Positions 33,801 through 44,766 of a stretch of DNA of 64,000 bases are shown in pieces (within the stretch, counting starts at the first letter, position 1; every line of letters begins with the position of its first letter). The position numbers were made by a program, and so were the translations under genes. The notes below the pieces were generated by a model. That model was not told the origin of the DNA. It was given only the letters and a program-made list of their open reading frames with translations, and ran no database searches. Source of the stretch: Sophora flavescens. Its lineage: Eukaryota > Streptophyta > Magnoliopsida > Fabales > Fabaceae. The DNA lies in contig JAUPTC010000019.1 of the NCBI GenBank assembly GCA_030762895.1, positions 620,001 through 684,000 of the forward strand, written 5' to 3'.

Positions 33801-34448
33801 GCATTTTACTATTTGGGTATGAAACCCATTGATATAATACTTGTTTACTTCCGAGAATTTTATGATATATGACTTTATATGTCTATATGATGTTTTGTGT
33901 GTCATACATGTAGTTATCGTGTTAAAATCCATATATTGGTGTCACACCCTTACAAATATAACAGGTTTCGTCTGGTTTCAATGTTGTACCTTAGTACTCT
34001 AGTACAGATGGTGCAGAAGAGTTTTCCTAAGTCACTCGGAGACTTAGATCTAGAGGTCTGAGGATGTATTTGATCGTGGAATGACCACGGGGGGTCTTTC
34101 CAATGAATGTCTTGTAGAGAGACCAGCTTAGGAGTCTTGGTTGGGTTGTATTTTTGAAAGGTCGGTAAATGTGTATTATACATTAGTCTTTGGTTTAATT
34201 TCTTTTTTTTCTCTTTCGAAAATTGAAACTTTTTTAGAGAATTTGTATGTCGTGGCGACTTTGTTATGAATGTGATTTTACTATTTAGATGTATGTATAT
34301 TGGTTTTTTAGAGTTATCCGCAGAAGAAAATTTTTATACCCCAGTTTTCTGACTTAAAAGAAAACAACTTTCCGAAAACAACCAGCAAATTACTTTTTAA
34401 CTTATTTCTGCATGTGTTTACAATGTAATGCCCAGGGGGGGTGTTACA
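30886..34448 (+). mobile_element. Long solo LTR nested in E3
   Basis: 3563 bp, TGTAACGCCCC to GGTGTTACA, perfect 5-bp duplication AAGCA (30881-30885 and 34449-34453). It contains a TATA box (CTCTATATAAAC, about 31492-31503), a pyrimidine-rich leader and a donor-like GGTAATGATC near 31600. No second copy of its start exists inside, so it is a single LTR. Its 31010-31240 block is the inverse of 10860-11100. It interrupts the E3 ORF. Confidence 0.8.
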
Positions 34449-35189
34449 AAGCACTAGAACCATAACTTCTTGAGGCAACCTTAGAGCCTTTGCCGCTATT
34501 GATGAAAACTCCCAATGCCCAGGCAATGACTTGATCTCCAAAATTGGTATTTTCACAAATTGTGGTAGACGCATCGAAGGCACCAAGTTTGTTATATCCA
34601 CACATGCATGCAAACCAACATACTTATCCAATTCTGGATTTTGTAGCTCCTCGGTAGGAATGGTAAGAGAAGTATTTTCTTCATGATTAGTCTCATTTGT
34701 CCCTTGCAAAGGAACAATAGGAGAAATTTCCTCCTTGCACTCCTCTTCTTGATCTTCTCCTCTTGAATCATCTTCCACCACAACTTCTTCAATAAAGTCC
34801 ATGCTAGCAAAAACATTTTCTTCAATTTGGGTCTTTTGCGGCGATTTATAAATTTCACTAGCTTGCTCTTCTAACTTCTGAAAGTCGTCACTTATTCTTG
34901 TTGCTAGCTCTTGTGAACGTCGTACCTTAAGCATTTTATGCCTCTGAATCATGTCACTTACTTTTTCCTTCAAACCCTGTATGCTCTGGCTCAAATGTTG
35001 AGCATCTATATCCCAAAGAAACTCTAGTAAATCGGGAGTTGGTTCGAAGTGTGGTGGTGGTGGCAAGAATAACAAATAGGCTCTCCAATCTTCCTTGGAG
35101 TATACCTTCACATGCTCCTTAATAATGCCATCATACATGATCCAATCAATTCGAGCTTCCCGGTTTGGATTGAAGAAGATATGATCCAT
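34449..35189 (-). pseudogene. E3 ORF, N-terminal part, interrupted
   Basis: Starts ATG 35189 (MDHIFFNPNREARIDWIMYD). Residues about 80-135 are helical and charged, then an acidic stretch, then the YVGLHACVDITNLVP region shared with E1 and E2. The solo LTR cuts the reading and supplies unrelated residues up to a stop at 34314. No zinc knuckle, protease or polymerase motif is present. Position after the primer site suggests a gag-like role, but I cannot assign a domain. Confidence 0.55.
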
Positions 35190-35400
35190 GAGTGGCTCTT
35201 TTTTTTTGGGGGGGTCCTACGACTTTCTGGGTTGTACAGCAACTCCCCCGGCTAGAAGAGTACCTTGCATACAACAAAAACTCACAAGACCAAGTGAAAT
35301 CAAAGAAATTAAAAAAAAAATAACAATGAAAACCAAAAGAAATTTTTTTTTTTACTTGTTCAAAAAAAATTTCTCCAAATAAAGAAAATTGGTTAGGCCA

Positions 35401-35419
35401 ATCCCAGGCAACGGCGCCA
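35401..35419 (-). other. E3 primer binding site
   Basis: The minus strand TGGCGCCGTTGCCTGGGAT differs by one base from the tRNA-Asp match in E2 and E4. Confidence 0.85.
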
Positions 35420-35425
35420 AAAACT

Positions 35426-37343
35426 TGATGACGATCCGGTAAGTGTACCGTTTTGTTGCAAGTAATAAAAACACGATAAGTAAATACCGATGTCGAACAC
35501 AAGGATTGGAAGACCAAGTTATCTAGATTGGAAGAAGATAACTAATAATTGACCAAGTCAAAGATGAGAAAGAGAAGGAGTTTGTTGGGGATAAATTAAT
35601 TATCTAAAACAAATACAAATTAAACAAGATAAAAAGCGTTATCTAATCAATTATTTAGATTATGATAGTGAGCTCTAAGGTCACGAATCCACCTATCCTA
35701 TCAAGCAAGTTACCGAAGTGTTTATCTCCTTATCTCGATGTTCAATTTAATTTCTTGTCAACCGGGAACCCTCAATTATCCTAATGTCACTTCCGATTTT
35801 CAAAAGGAACTATCTACAATTGCAAGTTATCAATTTCCCAATTTATTCAACCCACAACTGGATTTATTAAGTTCTTGGTTCCTTATAGCGATTGCACCGC
35901 TTTCCTATTCTATCCCTAGTAATGTTCAAACGGTGTTCTTAATTAAAGTCCTAAGCACGAATCGTTTCTCAGCCTCAATGTATTAGACTAGTTAACCACA
36001 TGTATTTATGATTAACACAAACACAATTAAGAAACAAGAAAAGAGACATGGGTATAAGAAAATATTACTTGAATTCACTATGACATCAAATATGACTTTA
36101 TCATTCCCTCCTCATCATGTTCATAACAAAATAAAACGAAAAGATAACAAAATAATCCTAAAATTAATGGAGATACGACTCCAAGAGAAGCAAGGAAACG
36201 AAGGCACCATGCGCTGTGTTGCTGCACTAGCCCCCTGTTTTTGTGCCCCTCTCTACTCTCTTGCTGCCGTTCTGCTCTAACGCTGTCTTCTATATATAGT
36301 GCAGCAGCATCCAATTTGATTCATAAGCTATGTGGGCCCAAGGTAGGTATTGATCAAGTCAACATTAAATTGCCAAATCCTAATGACTTTTCCTCATCTT
36401 TAATGCCATCACGTTGGACGTCTTTTTTAGTTGCAATCAGTTTTACCTTCATGTGGCCCATTGCTCTATGGTTATCAAATTCAATTAGATAGTGTATGTA
36501 TTCTTTCACATGGGCCCACTTGTCTTTGCACTAGCCATATTTTTACTTGAATTCCAATTCCAATTGCCTGTAGCTTCACGTTGACAGATTCATAAGTGAA
36601 TCCAATTGGATCACTGATTACTTGTGGGTCCAGCAACAATTTGCTTGATACTGCTACCTCTCAATTTAGTCAATCTTCAATCGATGTTGTAATTCATTGC
36701 CAAAATCTTTTTCTTGTCTTCAATATCAATTCCATTTCATGATTGATATTCTTTAATGGCTTCAATCTTTCAAATTAATTGTCAAATCTTATCATATCTT
36801 TTATCGTTGTGATAGGCAATTATTATCCAAATCCAAATTGATTTGGACTTCAAAAACATCATGTGGGCTTCTGCAATCTTAGTTCTTGTGACCTTGGCTG
36901 TAAGCAGATTTGAATATTCGCGGGATGAAGATTGTCTCACGGGGCGAGACAACGCTCTCAGATTTCCTGTGTCTGGCTCGCGGGGTAAATCCTGTCTCGC
37001 GGGGCAAGACTGAAAGACTCAAATTCCTTACTCGGCATCAGCTCTAGCTCGTGGGTGAGCACTGTCTCGCTGGGCGAGACTTTGAAATTCTTCTTTTTGT
37101 TTATTTTCTTCTATTTTCCAAGTTCCATTGAGCTTCACTTTTAACCTGAAAATAAAAGTAGCATTCAATGCTTTATTTGACTCAAAAATAACTAAACTAT
37201 ACTAAAAACTACTTAAAAGACTCAAAATGTTGCTCGAGGGCAATTTAAGCCAAATTTGGGCGAAAACGAGATTAAACTCGAATAATTAGCATAAAAACCG
37301 TGGCCTCACTAGCTATAAAACTAGATGAGCCAGAGGCTTATCA
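35426..37343 (-). repeat. E3 right LTR (5' LTR in sense)
   Basis: 1918 bp, same ends as 27350-29318 with many small indels. Dyad array 36918-37079. Confidence 0.9.
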
Positions 37344-37492
37344 CTGTAGCTTGTTTTTTATCTCTTACAATTAATTGATAGTTTAACGTGTTTGTTGGGG
37401 CCTATATACTATATGCAGTGATTGAAGCAGGATACCATTAATAATAATGGGTAGAGGTAGAAGGCATAGATTTAATTGCAGAAAGAAGTGTA
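37344..37492 (+). pseudogene. Copy A exon-2 relic of the F-box gene
   Basis: 37370-37492 matches 46885-47007 of copy C, including the acceptor TATATGCAG (37411-37418). Homology stops at GAAGTG (37492), before any coding sequence, where copy C leader sequence begins. So copy A lost its coding exon, probably at the duplication junction. Confidence 0.6.
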
Positions 37493-37577
37493 GTTGTACC
37501 CTCCTCCCAGCCACTGTGTGAGAAAGTTGAAGGCAATTGTGCTTCCCACTTCTGAGATTATAGCCGACGCTATTAAG
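37493..37577 (+). other. Copy C: probable F-box leader exon
   Basis: CTGTGTGAGAAAG to TTAAG before the donor GTATGATCTG at 37578 matches copies A and B. It is the nearest leader to the surviving F-box coding exon. Confidence 0.5.
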
Positions 37578-38120
37578 GTATGATCTGATCTGGCTTAGTT
37601 CCCACTTCTTAGATGGCTTGGTTTATGTTGTGGTTGTTTTGAGAAAGCAGAAGCCAGCCAACAGTGCTTCCCATTTCTAAGATTAGCTATGTGTTCATGC
37701 TTGATTGTGATGTCGTGAGTGGAGTGAGATGTTGAAATGAGAATGACATGAAGGTATCTATGATTGATTACATTACATGTATGTGTTTGTGTTAACATGT
37801 TTATTGAGTTTGTGTTAACTAGGAATAAGAAGGGCTGATTACATTTATTAATTGGGTTATCAAACATCCCAAAATTCATTTACATCACTTACCATACTAA
37901 CAAAAAAATAATATTCTTGGAGATGGTTATCAGCTAGAAAATCAGATTTTCACTTTCCTTTATCTTCTCGGATTCTAAACCCGTGTCTGGACTTTTATTA
38001 GCTATCATGATGCGTTTTTTGTTACTTTTAGCCTTATGAGATCAATTACTTGCTGTATTTTTTATTTTTTAATTTTCTCAGCTGTCTGCAATGCTGGATT
38101 TTTATGTCCATGTTACTGTG

Positions 38121-38561
38121 TGTTAGAAATTAAACTTGTCATGTCTACAAAGATCCAGAATGTGTTTGAAGCTCGGAGTGCATTTTGAAGAATCAAAGAC
38201 CTAGTTATTAAGGATGGACAGCTCATGCCTAAGAGTTTTAGATCAATTAGAACTTCTCTTTAACAGCGACACTGTTATTACTTATTAGGCTATTAGCTAT
38301 TGTTTGATGAATGTGTCGGTTGAAAGAAAAAAGAACCAACCTGCACTAGTAGTATAAATAGGATATCTATATCTATTAGTTTGTTAATTACTTGTATCAG
38401 TGTTGTGTAAGAATTAAAAGTGAAATACAAAAGGGAGTTCCCTGTGTAAACTGTGTTTAAATTCTGTGTGAGAGGAATTAAATCGTGTGTATGTTTGTTA
38501 ATCAAGTGTCTAGTTTTATAACATCTGTATTCTTCTATCAATGCAATTTTAATTGCCAACA
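38121..38561 (+). mobile_element. Small solo LTR, 441 bp
   Basis: TGTTAGAAATT to TTGCCAACA with perfect duplication CTGTG (38116-38120 and 38562-38566). A TATA-like AGTATAAATAGG (about 38353) lies inside. Copy A (26960-26985) is the empty site; copy B has the same insertion (63276) but truncated. Confidence 0.85.
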
Positions 38562-38766
38562 CTGTGATTTGGTGCCTCGGGTTCCCTACTGCAATGTTGC
38601 AATGCTGGTGCTTTAGTATTGTTCCTTTGGTTCCTCGGGTTCCCTACTGATTGGTGTTTCAGCTCTTTTATAATTTTCTTTCAGTTGAGGCACATTTATT
38701 TTATTGATGTCTTTACTTGCTTGTGTTATTTTCGTTTCTGGTCTTCTACTGCTCCTTATGGTGCAG

Positions 38767-40333
38767 TGTTGTGACTCCGGCAAGTGTACCGGGTCGTCGC
38801 AAGTAATAAAACACGGTAAGAGTCTACCGAGGTCGAACACAAGGATTGGGTTACCAATTCTACTAATTTCGCAAGAAATTCAATAGGTTCAGTTAAGCGA
38901 AGAAAATTGTTGTGAGAGAGATGAAGATTGCAATTCAATTAAGAAATCGATTAAAGCTAAGGTGATTGAATTCAGAAAATTAAAATATCTAGGGTTTCAA
39001 ATCCACCTACCCAATCATGCATAATACCCAAGTGATTATGTATTCCTCCCTAGGTTCAATTACAATGTCAACCGGGACTCCCAATTTCTCCTAAATTCAC
39101 AGCCGTGCGCAATAGGACGTATTCAACGATTTGGATTATTTACTCACCAAGTCTCATAATCCTAATCCTCGAATTCTGTTAATTCTTGTTCCCTACGTGG
39201 TTGCACTAATCTCCTACCCACTATCGTGCAATATTAAATTAGTGATCCCAATTCAAGTTCTAAAACGCGAATCGCTGGTCGGCCTTAACACGTTTAACTA
39301 GTTAATCATGCTAGCATATGATCAACACAATAATATCCGAATTGGAAAACATTTATTGAGAGAAGGGGAGAAATAACATACATCACGTGAACACTATACA
39401 GCCATGGGTGGCTTCATCGATCCCCTAGACGAGGGGATTAGTTCCTCATGCCCGTGACGACGCACAAACAATCGGCAATAATCTCCATAATAATAAACTA
39501 AGAGAAGAAAAGAAAAGAGAAGGGAGACGCAGCTCCAGAAACAAGGATTCGCACTCCTATTCTGATCTAAGCAATGGCTAACCACCCCCCAATTCTGATC
39601 TGATATGGCCTTTAAATAAGGATTTTGTTTCTCGCCCATTTCGCGGGGGCGAAGCTTACTCTCGCGACGCGAAATTAAGCATTGGCGCGCTTCAAATTTT
39701 GTATTTTCGCGAGGCGAGCTTGTATTCGCGGGGCGAGTCTTCAAACCCTAATCTGTCACAACCGTGATATCCATCACGGCTAAGCCGTGATTGCCTCTGT
39801 CTTCCATGGTCCTCAAGGACTCGCGAGGCGAGAGTACACGCGCGGGGCGAGTCTTCAATTCTGGCCTGTGACCTTCATCACTGCTAGGCCGTGATGGTCT
39901 CTGATTTCCAAGTCTTCATGCTCTCGCGGGCGAGCATATCTCTCGCGGGGCGAGTCTTCAAACCTTGATTTGTCACAGCCGTGACCTTAATCACGACTAT
40001 ACCGTGATAGTCTCTGTCTTGCTGGTCTTCAGACTCTCGCGAGGCGAGAGTACACTCGTGGGGCGAGTGTCTCAGAATTTCAATTTCCACTATTTCTTTG
40101 CTTTCCTTGACTCCCGGAGCTTCACTTTATTTACCTGAAAACACAAAAGCACCCACAAGCGTAATTCTATCCAAAATAAGCTAAAAACTACACAAAAGAC
40201 GCAAAACGAGTCAAAGTCCAACTCAGGAACGAAACAAGGAAAATTTGGGCGAAAACGAGAGTGAACTCGAATAAATTGGCACATAAACCCTAGTTTATCT
40301 AGTCATAAAACTAGATAAGCCAGAGGCTTATCA
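38767..40333 (-). repeat. E4 left LTR (3' LTR in sense) with dyad array
   Basis: Dyad core starts 39641/39662 (21 bp, two bases gained), 39707/39726, 39821/39840, 39924/39943 and 40037/40056 (19 bp each). The TATA-like TATTTAAAG is at about 39611-39620 on minus. The small conserved ORF is at 39744-39394 on minus. Confidence 0.93.
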
Positions 40334-41798
40334 AAATACCCCAAACTTAAACCTTGCTTGTCCCCAAGCAAGCTTAAAACTCAAAAATGACTCAAGACTT
40401 GGCAAGCCTAAAGATCTAATCAATTTTGCACAAATTTCACGCGACTTTACAAAACAGTTTCTCTTCTTTGATTCCCCCCCTTTTTTCATCAATGTAATCC
40501 CCACATTCATTTACTTTAAACCATTGAGAATTTATCATTCATGCCATCTTTACTCTAAGTTGAGGCTCGAAGATACACACAAAGGAAGATCACCTATTTC
40601 AAACAATTGCCTTCCTCACAAGGGCATTTAGTATTTCGCTCATTCGCTCAAGTTTGTCTAGGCTTTCAACTTTTTCACTCAATTTCACTTATCAAGAGCA
40701 CTTCCCATGAATTTGATTTTCATCTCAAACATAGTTCCCACGAAAACATGCATGCAACATCAAAAGGTCTTTTAAAGGTTGTAATGGGGCCTGGCTGAGG
40801 GTAGGATAATCAAGGATATTTAGGCTTAAGTCCCTAGGAACTAAGAGAGCATGAGCATTAAACACATTTTCCACTCAAATTCCTTTCTTTCCATTTTTCA
40901 TTTGGGCTCGGGTGACTACAACCTTTTTCTTGATATTATTTTTGTTTTGCCCCTTTTCTTTTGGCAATTTTTGTTTTCTTCTTTTCTTTTCTTTTTGCCT
41001 TGGGTCAACCTTTATTTTCTTTTTCTCATCCCAATATGACACATACCTTGTAGCCACCCCAAACTTAGTTTCTCACAACCTTTCTCTTGCTCATTTCCAT
41101 GCTCTCCTAATCCTAAGATTGGGTTAACATGGTTTTTCAGATTTTGGCTCGTAATGTAGGGTCATCAAGAAACAATAGGTCAATTGGGCTCAATTTGGCT
41201 AACTAGGGAACATGCATTAGGGATGGTTCATTTCAGGCCAAGTAGTTAATTCAAAGAAAATTGCCTAAATCATTTGATGCAACACATAAATATGCAAACC
41301 ATATAGAGATTCAAGCAAATTCGGGAAAGTGCAACTTACAATGATTCACACATTCAAAAACAGAGTTGGAGGCTCAAATCCTCACCTGGACATTTTGCAA
41401 ACTGTTTGACCGAGATACGATTACTAGTGTGTGCACCCCCCTCACCCCAAACTTATCGTAAATCAAGCAATCATAATAAATCTCAAAGTTCAATTTTCAA
41501 TTTTTAAGTGGGGATCAACTTTTCTATTATTAGAACTAAGGGGGAAATTATCAATGGTCAATATAATTCAAGCAATCCATCTATGCTTAATATAATTAAA
41601 ATCCAACAAGCTTGCCGACACGACATTTCATACAAAAACTCTTGATCTTCTCAAATTATTCAAGAGTGACAAACAAAAACAAACACAAACACAAACACAA
41701 AAACAAGAGTGAGGAAAAAAAAAGAGTACCTAGCTTGGGTTGCCTCCCAAGTAGCGCTTGTTTAACGTCCCGAGCCTGACTCAAGTCGCCCCTAAGGG
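40334..41798 (-). other. E4 non-coding 3' region and polypurine tract
   Basis: Polypurine tract (plus ACCCCAAACTTAAACC, about 40338-40353), T-rich runs and blocks shared with E1/E2. The conserved tail CTTGGGAGGCAACC (inverse, about 41737-41750) follows the protease ORF. No gene seen. Confidence 0.75.
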
Positions 41799-43082
41799 TT
41801 AATCCGGAGGAAGATCCTGCTTGCCACGCCATTCCTTGGCCCGTTCTTTGTAGGTTTGTGCACTTTTATATACTCGCAAGCTGTTCCCAGACAGATCATT
41901 TAAGTCCAGCATCCTTCTATAATCAGCACGAACTCTCCACTCCGTGGTGATCCTTTTTGAGATCAATTCTTTGTCTGTACTGACCACTACGGTTGTGCCA
42001 CCCTTCAACCTTGGTGCTTTGCCCTTCTTTTTCATTACTTTGCAGTTGAGTTCTTCCCTTGCACATTCTTTCCTTGGGAGACTTGGTATGGGTTCCATGT
42101 CTCGTAGCCACTCTAGGTAAACTTCATCCCCCGAAGGGCCTTTTTCCTCACTGTTTTCCTCATGAGATTCTACCGATACTGTTGCAAGTGAAGGATCATG
42201 GTCTTTTCGAATTGCCTTTACCTTTTCAGCTGGGTCCACAACATCCACTCGATACACAGCTGACTTTTCTTCCGGGTGCTTAATCGCTTCAAAGACATTG
42301 AAGACCACCTTATCATCATTCACCCTTAAAGTGAGTTTCCCTTGCCGAACATCTATCAAGGCATCCCCGGTGGCCAAGAAGGGTCTACCCAATATGAGAG
42401 GGATCTCAGCATCTTCATCCATGTCGAGCACCACGAAGTCCACTGGGAATATGAACTTGTCAACTTTCACGAGCAAGTCTTCGACTACTCCATAGGGATA
42501 TTTGATAGAACGATCGGCCAGTTGGAGTGACATTCGCGTATCCTTTACCTCTTTGATCCCTAGCCTCTTCATCATCGAGAGGGGCATCAAGTTGATGCTT
42601 GCCCCTAGATCACATAATGCCTTTCCGAAGGTAATTCCCCCAATGGTGCATGGTATCGAGAAGGAACCTGGATCCTTCATCTTCGGTGGCTGTTTCCGTT
42701 GAAGTTTGGCACTACACTCCTCGGTCAAAGCAACTGTTTCTTCATCCACAATCTTCCGCTTCTTAGTGAGAAGTTCCTTCATAAACCGAGCATATGATGG
42801 CATTTGTTCCAAGGCTTCCGCAAATGGAATGTTAATCTGAAGTTTTCGGAAGACATCAAGGAACTTATTGAATTGCTTATCCTGTTGAGGCTTCTTCAAT
42901 CTTTCCGGATACGGAACCTTCATGTAGGGTGGAAGGTCTTGGGGTTCAACCCACTTCTTCCTTCGAAACTCTTCATCCACAAGTTTCAGCCTTCCCCTTG
43001 CTCCTCGGTCCCTTGTCACTTGCCAACCCTTCTTTCCCTGGTTGCTCTTCCTCAATCGGTAGTTGTTCCGGGCCCTTGTCAT
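41799..43082 (-). CDS. E4 aspartic protease, Athila/Ty3-gypsy type
   Basis: 427-residue reading. Residues 158-162 are DLGAS, the active-site motif form found in Athila-type proteases instead of DSG/DTG, followed by INLMPLSMMKRLGI; the second conserved block ILGRPFLATG is at 230-239. These are the landmarks of a retropepsin-like fold. It would cleave the Gag polyprotein inside the particle. About 90 residues before it link to gag in another frame (43369-43079), so a frameshift separates them. After the protease the ORF ends at PPD-stop with about 190 residues of unassigned sequence and no RT. Confidence 0.85.
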   Translation of the reverse strand: MTRARNNYRLRKSNQGKKGWQVTRDRGARGRLKLVDEEFRRKKWVEPQDLPPYMKVPYPERLKKPQQDKQFNKFLDVFRKLQINIPFAEALEQMPSYARFMKELLTKKRKIVDEETVALTEECSAKLQRKQPPKMKDPGSFSIPCTIGGITFGKALCDLGASINLMPLSMMKRLGIKEVKDTRMSLQLADRSIKYPYGVVEDLLVKVDKFIFPVDFVVLDMDEDAEIPLILGRPFLATGDALIDVRQGKLTLRVNDDKVVFNVFEAIKHPEEKSAVYRVDVVDPAEKVKAIRKDHDPSLATVSVESHEENSEEKGPSGDEVYLEWLRDMEPIPSLPRKECAREELNCKVMKKKGKAPRLKGGTTVVVSTDKELISKRITTEWRVRADYRRMLDLNDLSGNSLRVYKSAQTYKERAKEWRGKQDLPPD

Positions 43083-43626
43083 CCTCGAGAACTAGTGGTA
43101 CCCCTGCTAGGTTCCAACACCCTTCCGCTTCTAGTAGATATGACATTGCATTGTCCCTTGGGGTTGTTCTCAGTACTACCTGGAAGAGTGCCTGGAAGAC
43201 GCTCATTAAGTTGCGTCGCGAGCTGTGCTATTTGTGTCTCCAGATTCTGAATTCGCGATCCTGTATGAGTCGCCAATTTGTCAATGGCAGTGTTCACCTT
43301 CTCAAAAGATGTGCTTGTAAAGGTTGACAACTTCTCAAAAGCCAGCTCCCACTTGTTGTCTTCCACCATCCGATATTTGCAATCGATTAGGCCCCGGAGG
43401 AGCTCTGGCGATTATTGCGCTTAATTCCAATGTTTGGTCTCAGACCCTGTTGAGGTTGTTGCCAATTCTGCTGAGGGTGTTGTTGACCGGCTAGACCACC
43501 ATTAACATCACTCCAAGCAAATCCCGGATGGTCTCTTCTCATGTAGCCCCTATTCTGATTCTGATTGTTCCTCTGATAGTTGTTCTGGGCACAAGGTGTC
43601 ATAAAAGTTGTGGCAAGAGTCCACAT
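43079..43626 (-). pseudogene. E4 gag, C-terminal pieces
   Basis: Two overlapping readings, 43626-43387 and 43369-43079, in different frames. They contain the Gln-rich QQNWQQPQQG segment and a helical stretch (STSFEKVNTAIDKLATH) that match E2 21640-21890. Frame changes on both sides mark small indels. Confidence 0.7.
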
Positions 43627-44134
43627 GTTCCTGAGGGAAATTTAGCGGACAAATCTGAGTGTCATGATCTCCATTACAATTTGCACAACCCGGAGGCATT
43701 CCCTCGTGTATCGCATTAACCCTCTTATTCCCGGACAAAGCCTCATTCTGCATCTTCAAAAGTCTGTTTTGCTCTAAAATGGCTTCCATTGTCCCAGAAC
43801 TGATTCCACTCGAGGTCTCCCTACCACGGTTGTAATCATTATATGACATCTTCTCTAACAGTGCCCATCCATCCTCAGCCGATAAATATACAAAAGAACC
43901 GCCAGCTGCGGCATCACAGTTCATCTGATAGCATCCCCTCAACCCATTAAAGAAATGTTGTACTTTGGAAACGGGGTCAAAGAACGCAGAGGGACATCTT
44001 CTCAATAAACCATTGTACCTCTCCCATGCTTCATTGTAGGTTTCGTCCTCCGTTTGCCTGAATGATGTGACGGCTATTCTTGCTTGTGCCGCCTTCTGAG
44101 GAGGGAAGTATTTGGTTAGGAACTTCTGTGCCAT
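43550..44134 (-). pseudogene. E4 gag, capsid C-part and zinc knuckle
   Basis: Starts within gag at MAQKFLTKYFPPQKAAQ, a typical Athila/Ty3 capsid block. The knuckle CX2CX3HX4C is at residues 150-162 (CANCNGDHDTQIC). It binds genomic RNA during particle assembly in related elements. A one-frame change around 44150 separates it from the N-terminal capsid reading. Confidence 0.8.
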
Positions 44135-44591
44135 TTGCTCCCAAGTTCGATCTTGTTCCTATCCAAGTTGTCAACCCACCGCGAGCGCGACATCCCTAAG
44201 AGAAAGAGGGAAAAGCCGCAAGCGAAACTCATCCCGAGAGACTCCCTGGTCTTCCGCAAGTCACAAGCTTCCAGGAAGCGAGTGATATGTCTATGCGGGT
44301 CCTGTTTGCCACTCCCATCAAACTGATTCTCCCGGATCTGGTATGTGACACAGGCTTCCACTCTGAAAGAGTCTGTGTTCAGGTTGCCCCTCATAATAGA
44401 AGAGTCACAATCTACCAAGCTTGGTAGATCGTACTCAAAGAGAGGCTTGTAACGAGGAGGAGGAGGAGGATTTTCTTCAGCCATGCCCTCTATTTTAATT
44501 GCTTCCAACCTCTTCCTTTCTCTGGCCTCTTTTCTTAACTGCCGCTCGGTCCTGGTGATCTCGGAATCAAATAGCAAGTCCTCTTGTAGGA
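44116..44591 (-). pseudogene. E4 gag, N-terminal part
   Basis: The probable start is the ATG at about 44604 (MRGT), because the same ATGCGAGGTAC lies at the gag start of E1 and E2; a second candidate is ATG 44484 (MAEENPPPPP). The capsid region has YQIRENQFDGSGKQDPHRHI and RFLEACDL, matching the usual plant Ty3 gag pattern. The reading ends at 44116 after shifting out of frame. Confidence 0.75.
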
Positions 44592-44741
44592 GGGTACCTC
44601 GCATACAAAAAACAGGCAAAGACCAAGTGGAATCAAAGAAGCAGAGAAAAATAATAACAATTAAATAAAAGAAAATAAAACTAAAAGTAAGCTTAACCAA
44701 ACAGCCGAATTTCCTAAAAATTAGGAAAATTGGTTGTGCCA

Positions 44742-44760
44742 ATCCCCGGCAACGGCGCCA
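44742..44760 (-). other. E4 primer binding site, tRNA-Asp
   Basis: The minus strand TGGCGCCGTTGCCGGGGAT matches tRNA-Asp over 19 bases, six bases from the LTR, identical to E2. Confidence 0.92.
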
Positions 44761-44766
44761 AAAACT

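Larger units (their letters stand above)
27350..37343 (-). mobile_element. E3: divergent non-autonomous Athila-like element with nested solo LTR
   Basis: Perfect duplication CTGTA (27345-27349 and 37344-37348). LTRs 27350-29318 (1969 bp) and 35426-37343 (1918 bp), tRNA-Asp-type primer site and polypurine tract place sense on minus. Without the 3.56-kb solo LTR it is about 6.4 kb. It is related to E1/E2/E4 (LTR tips, primer site, dyads, YVGLHACVDI) but its LTR has a different TATA region and its ORF differs. LTR divergence is visibly greater than in E4, so it is older. Confidence 0.93.

Noticed and set aside
41799..43250. Plus-strand ORFs of 62-148 aa opposite E4 protease
   Set aside because: They are shadows of the minus-strand gag-protease frames.
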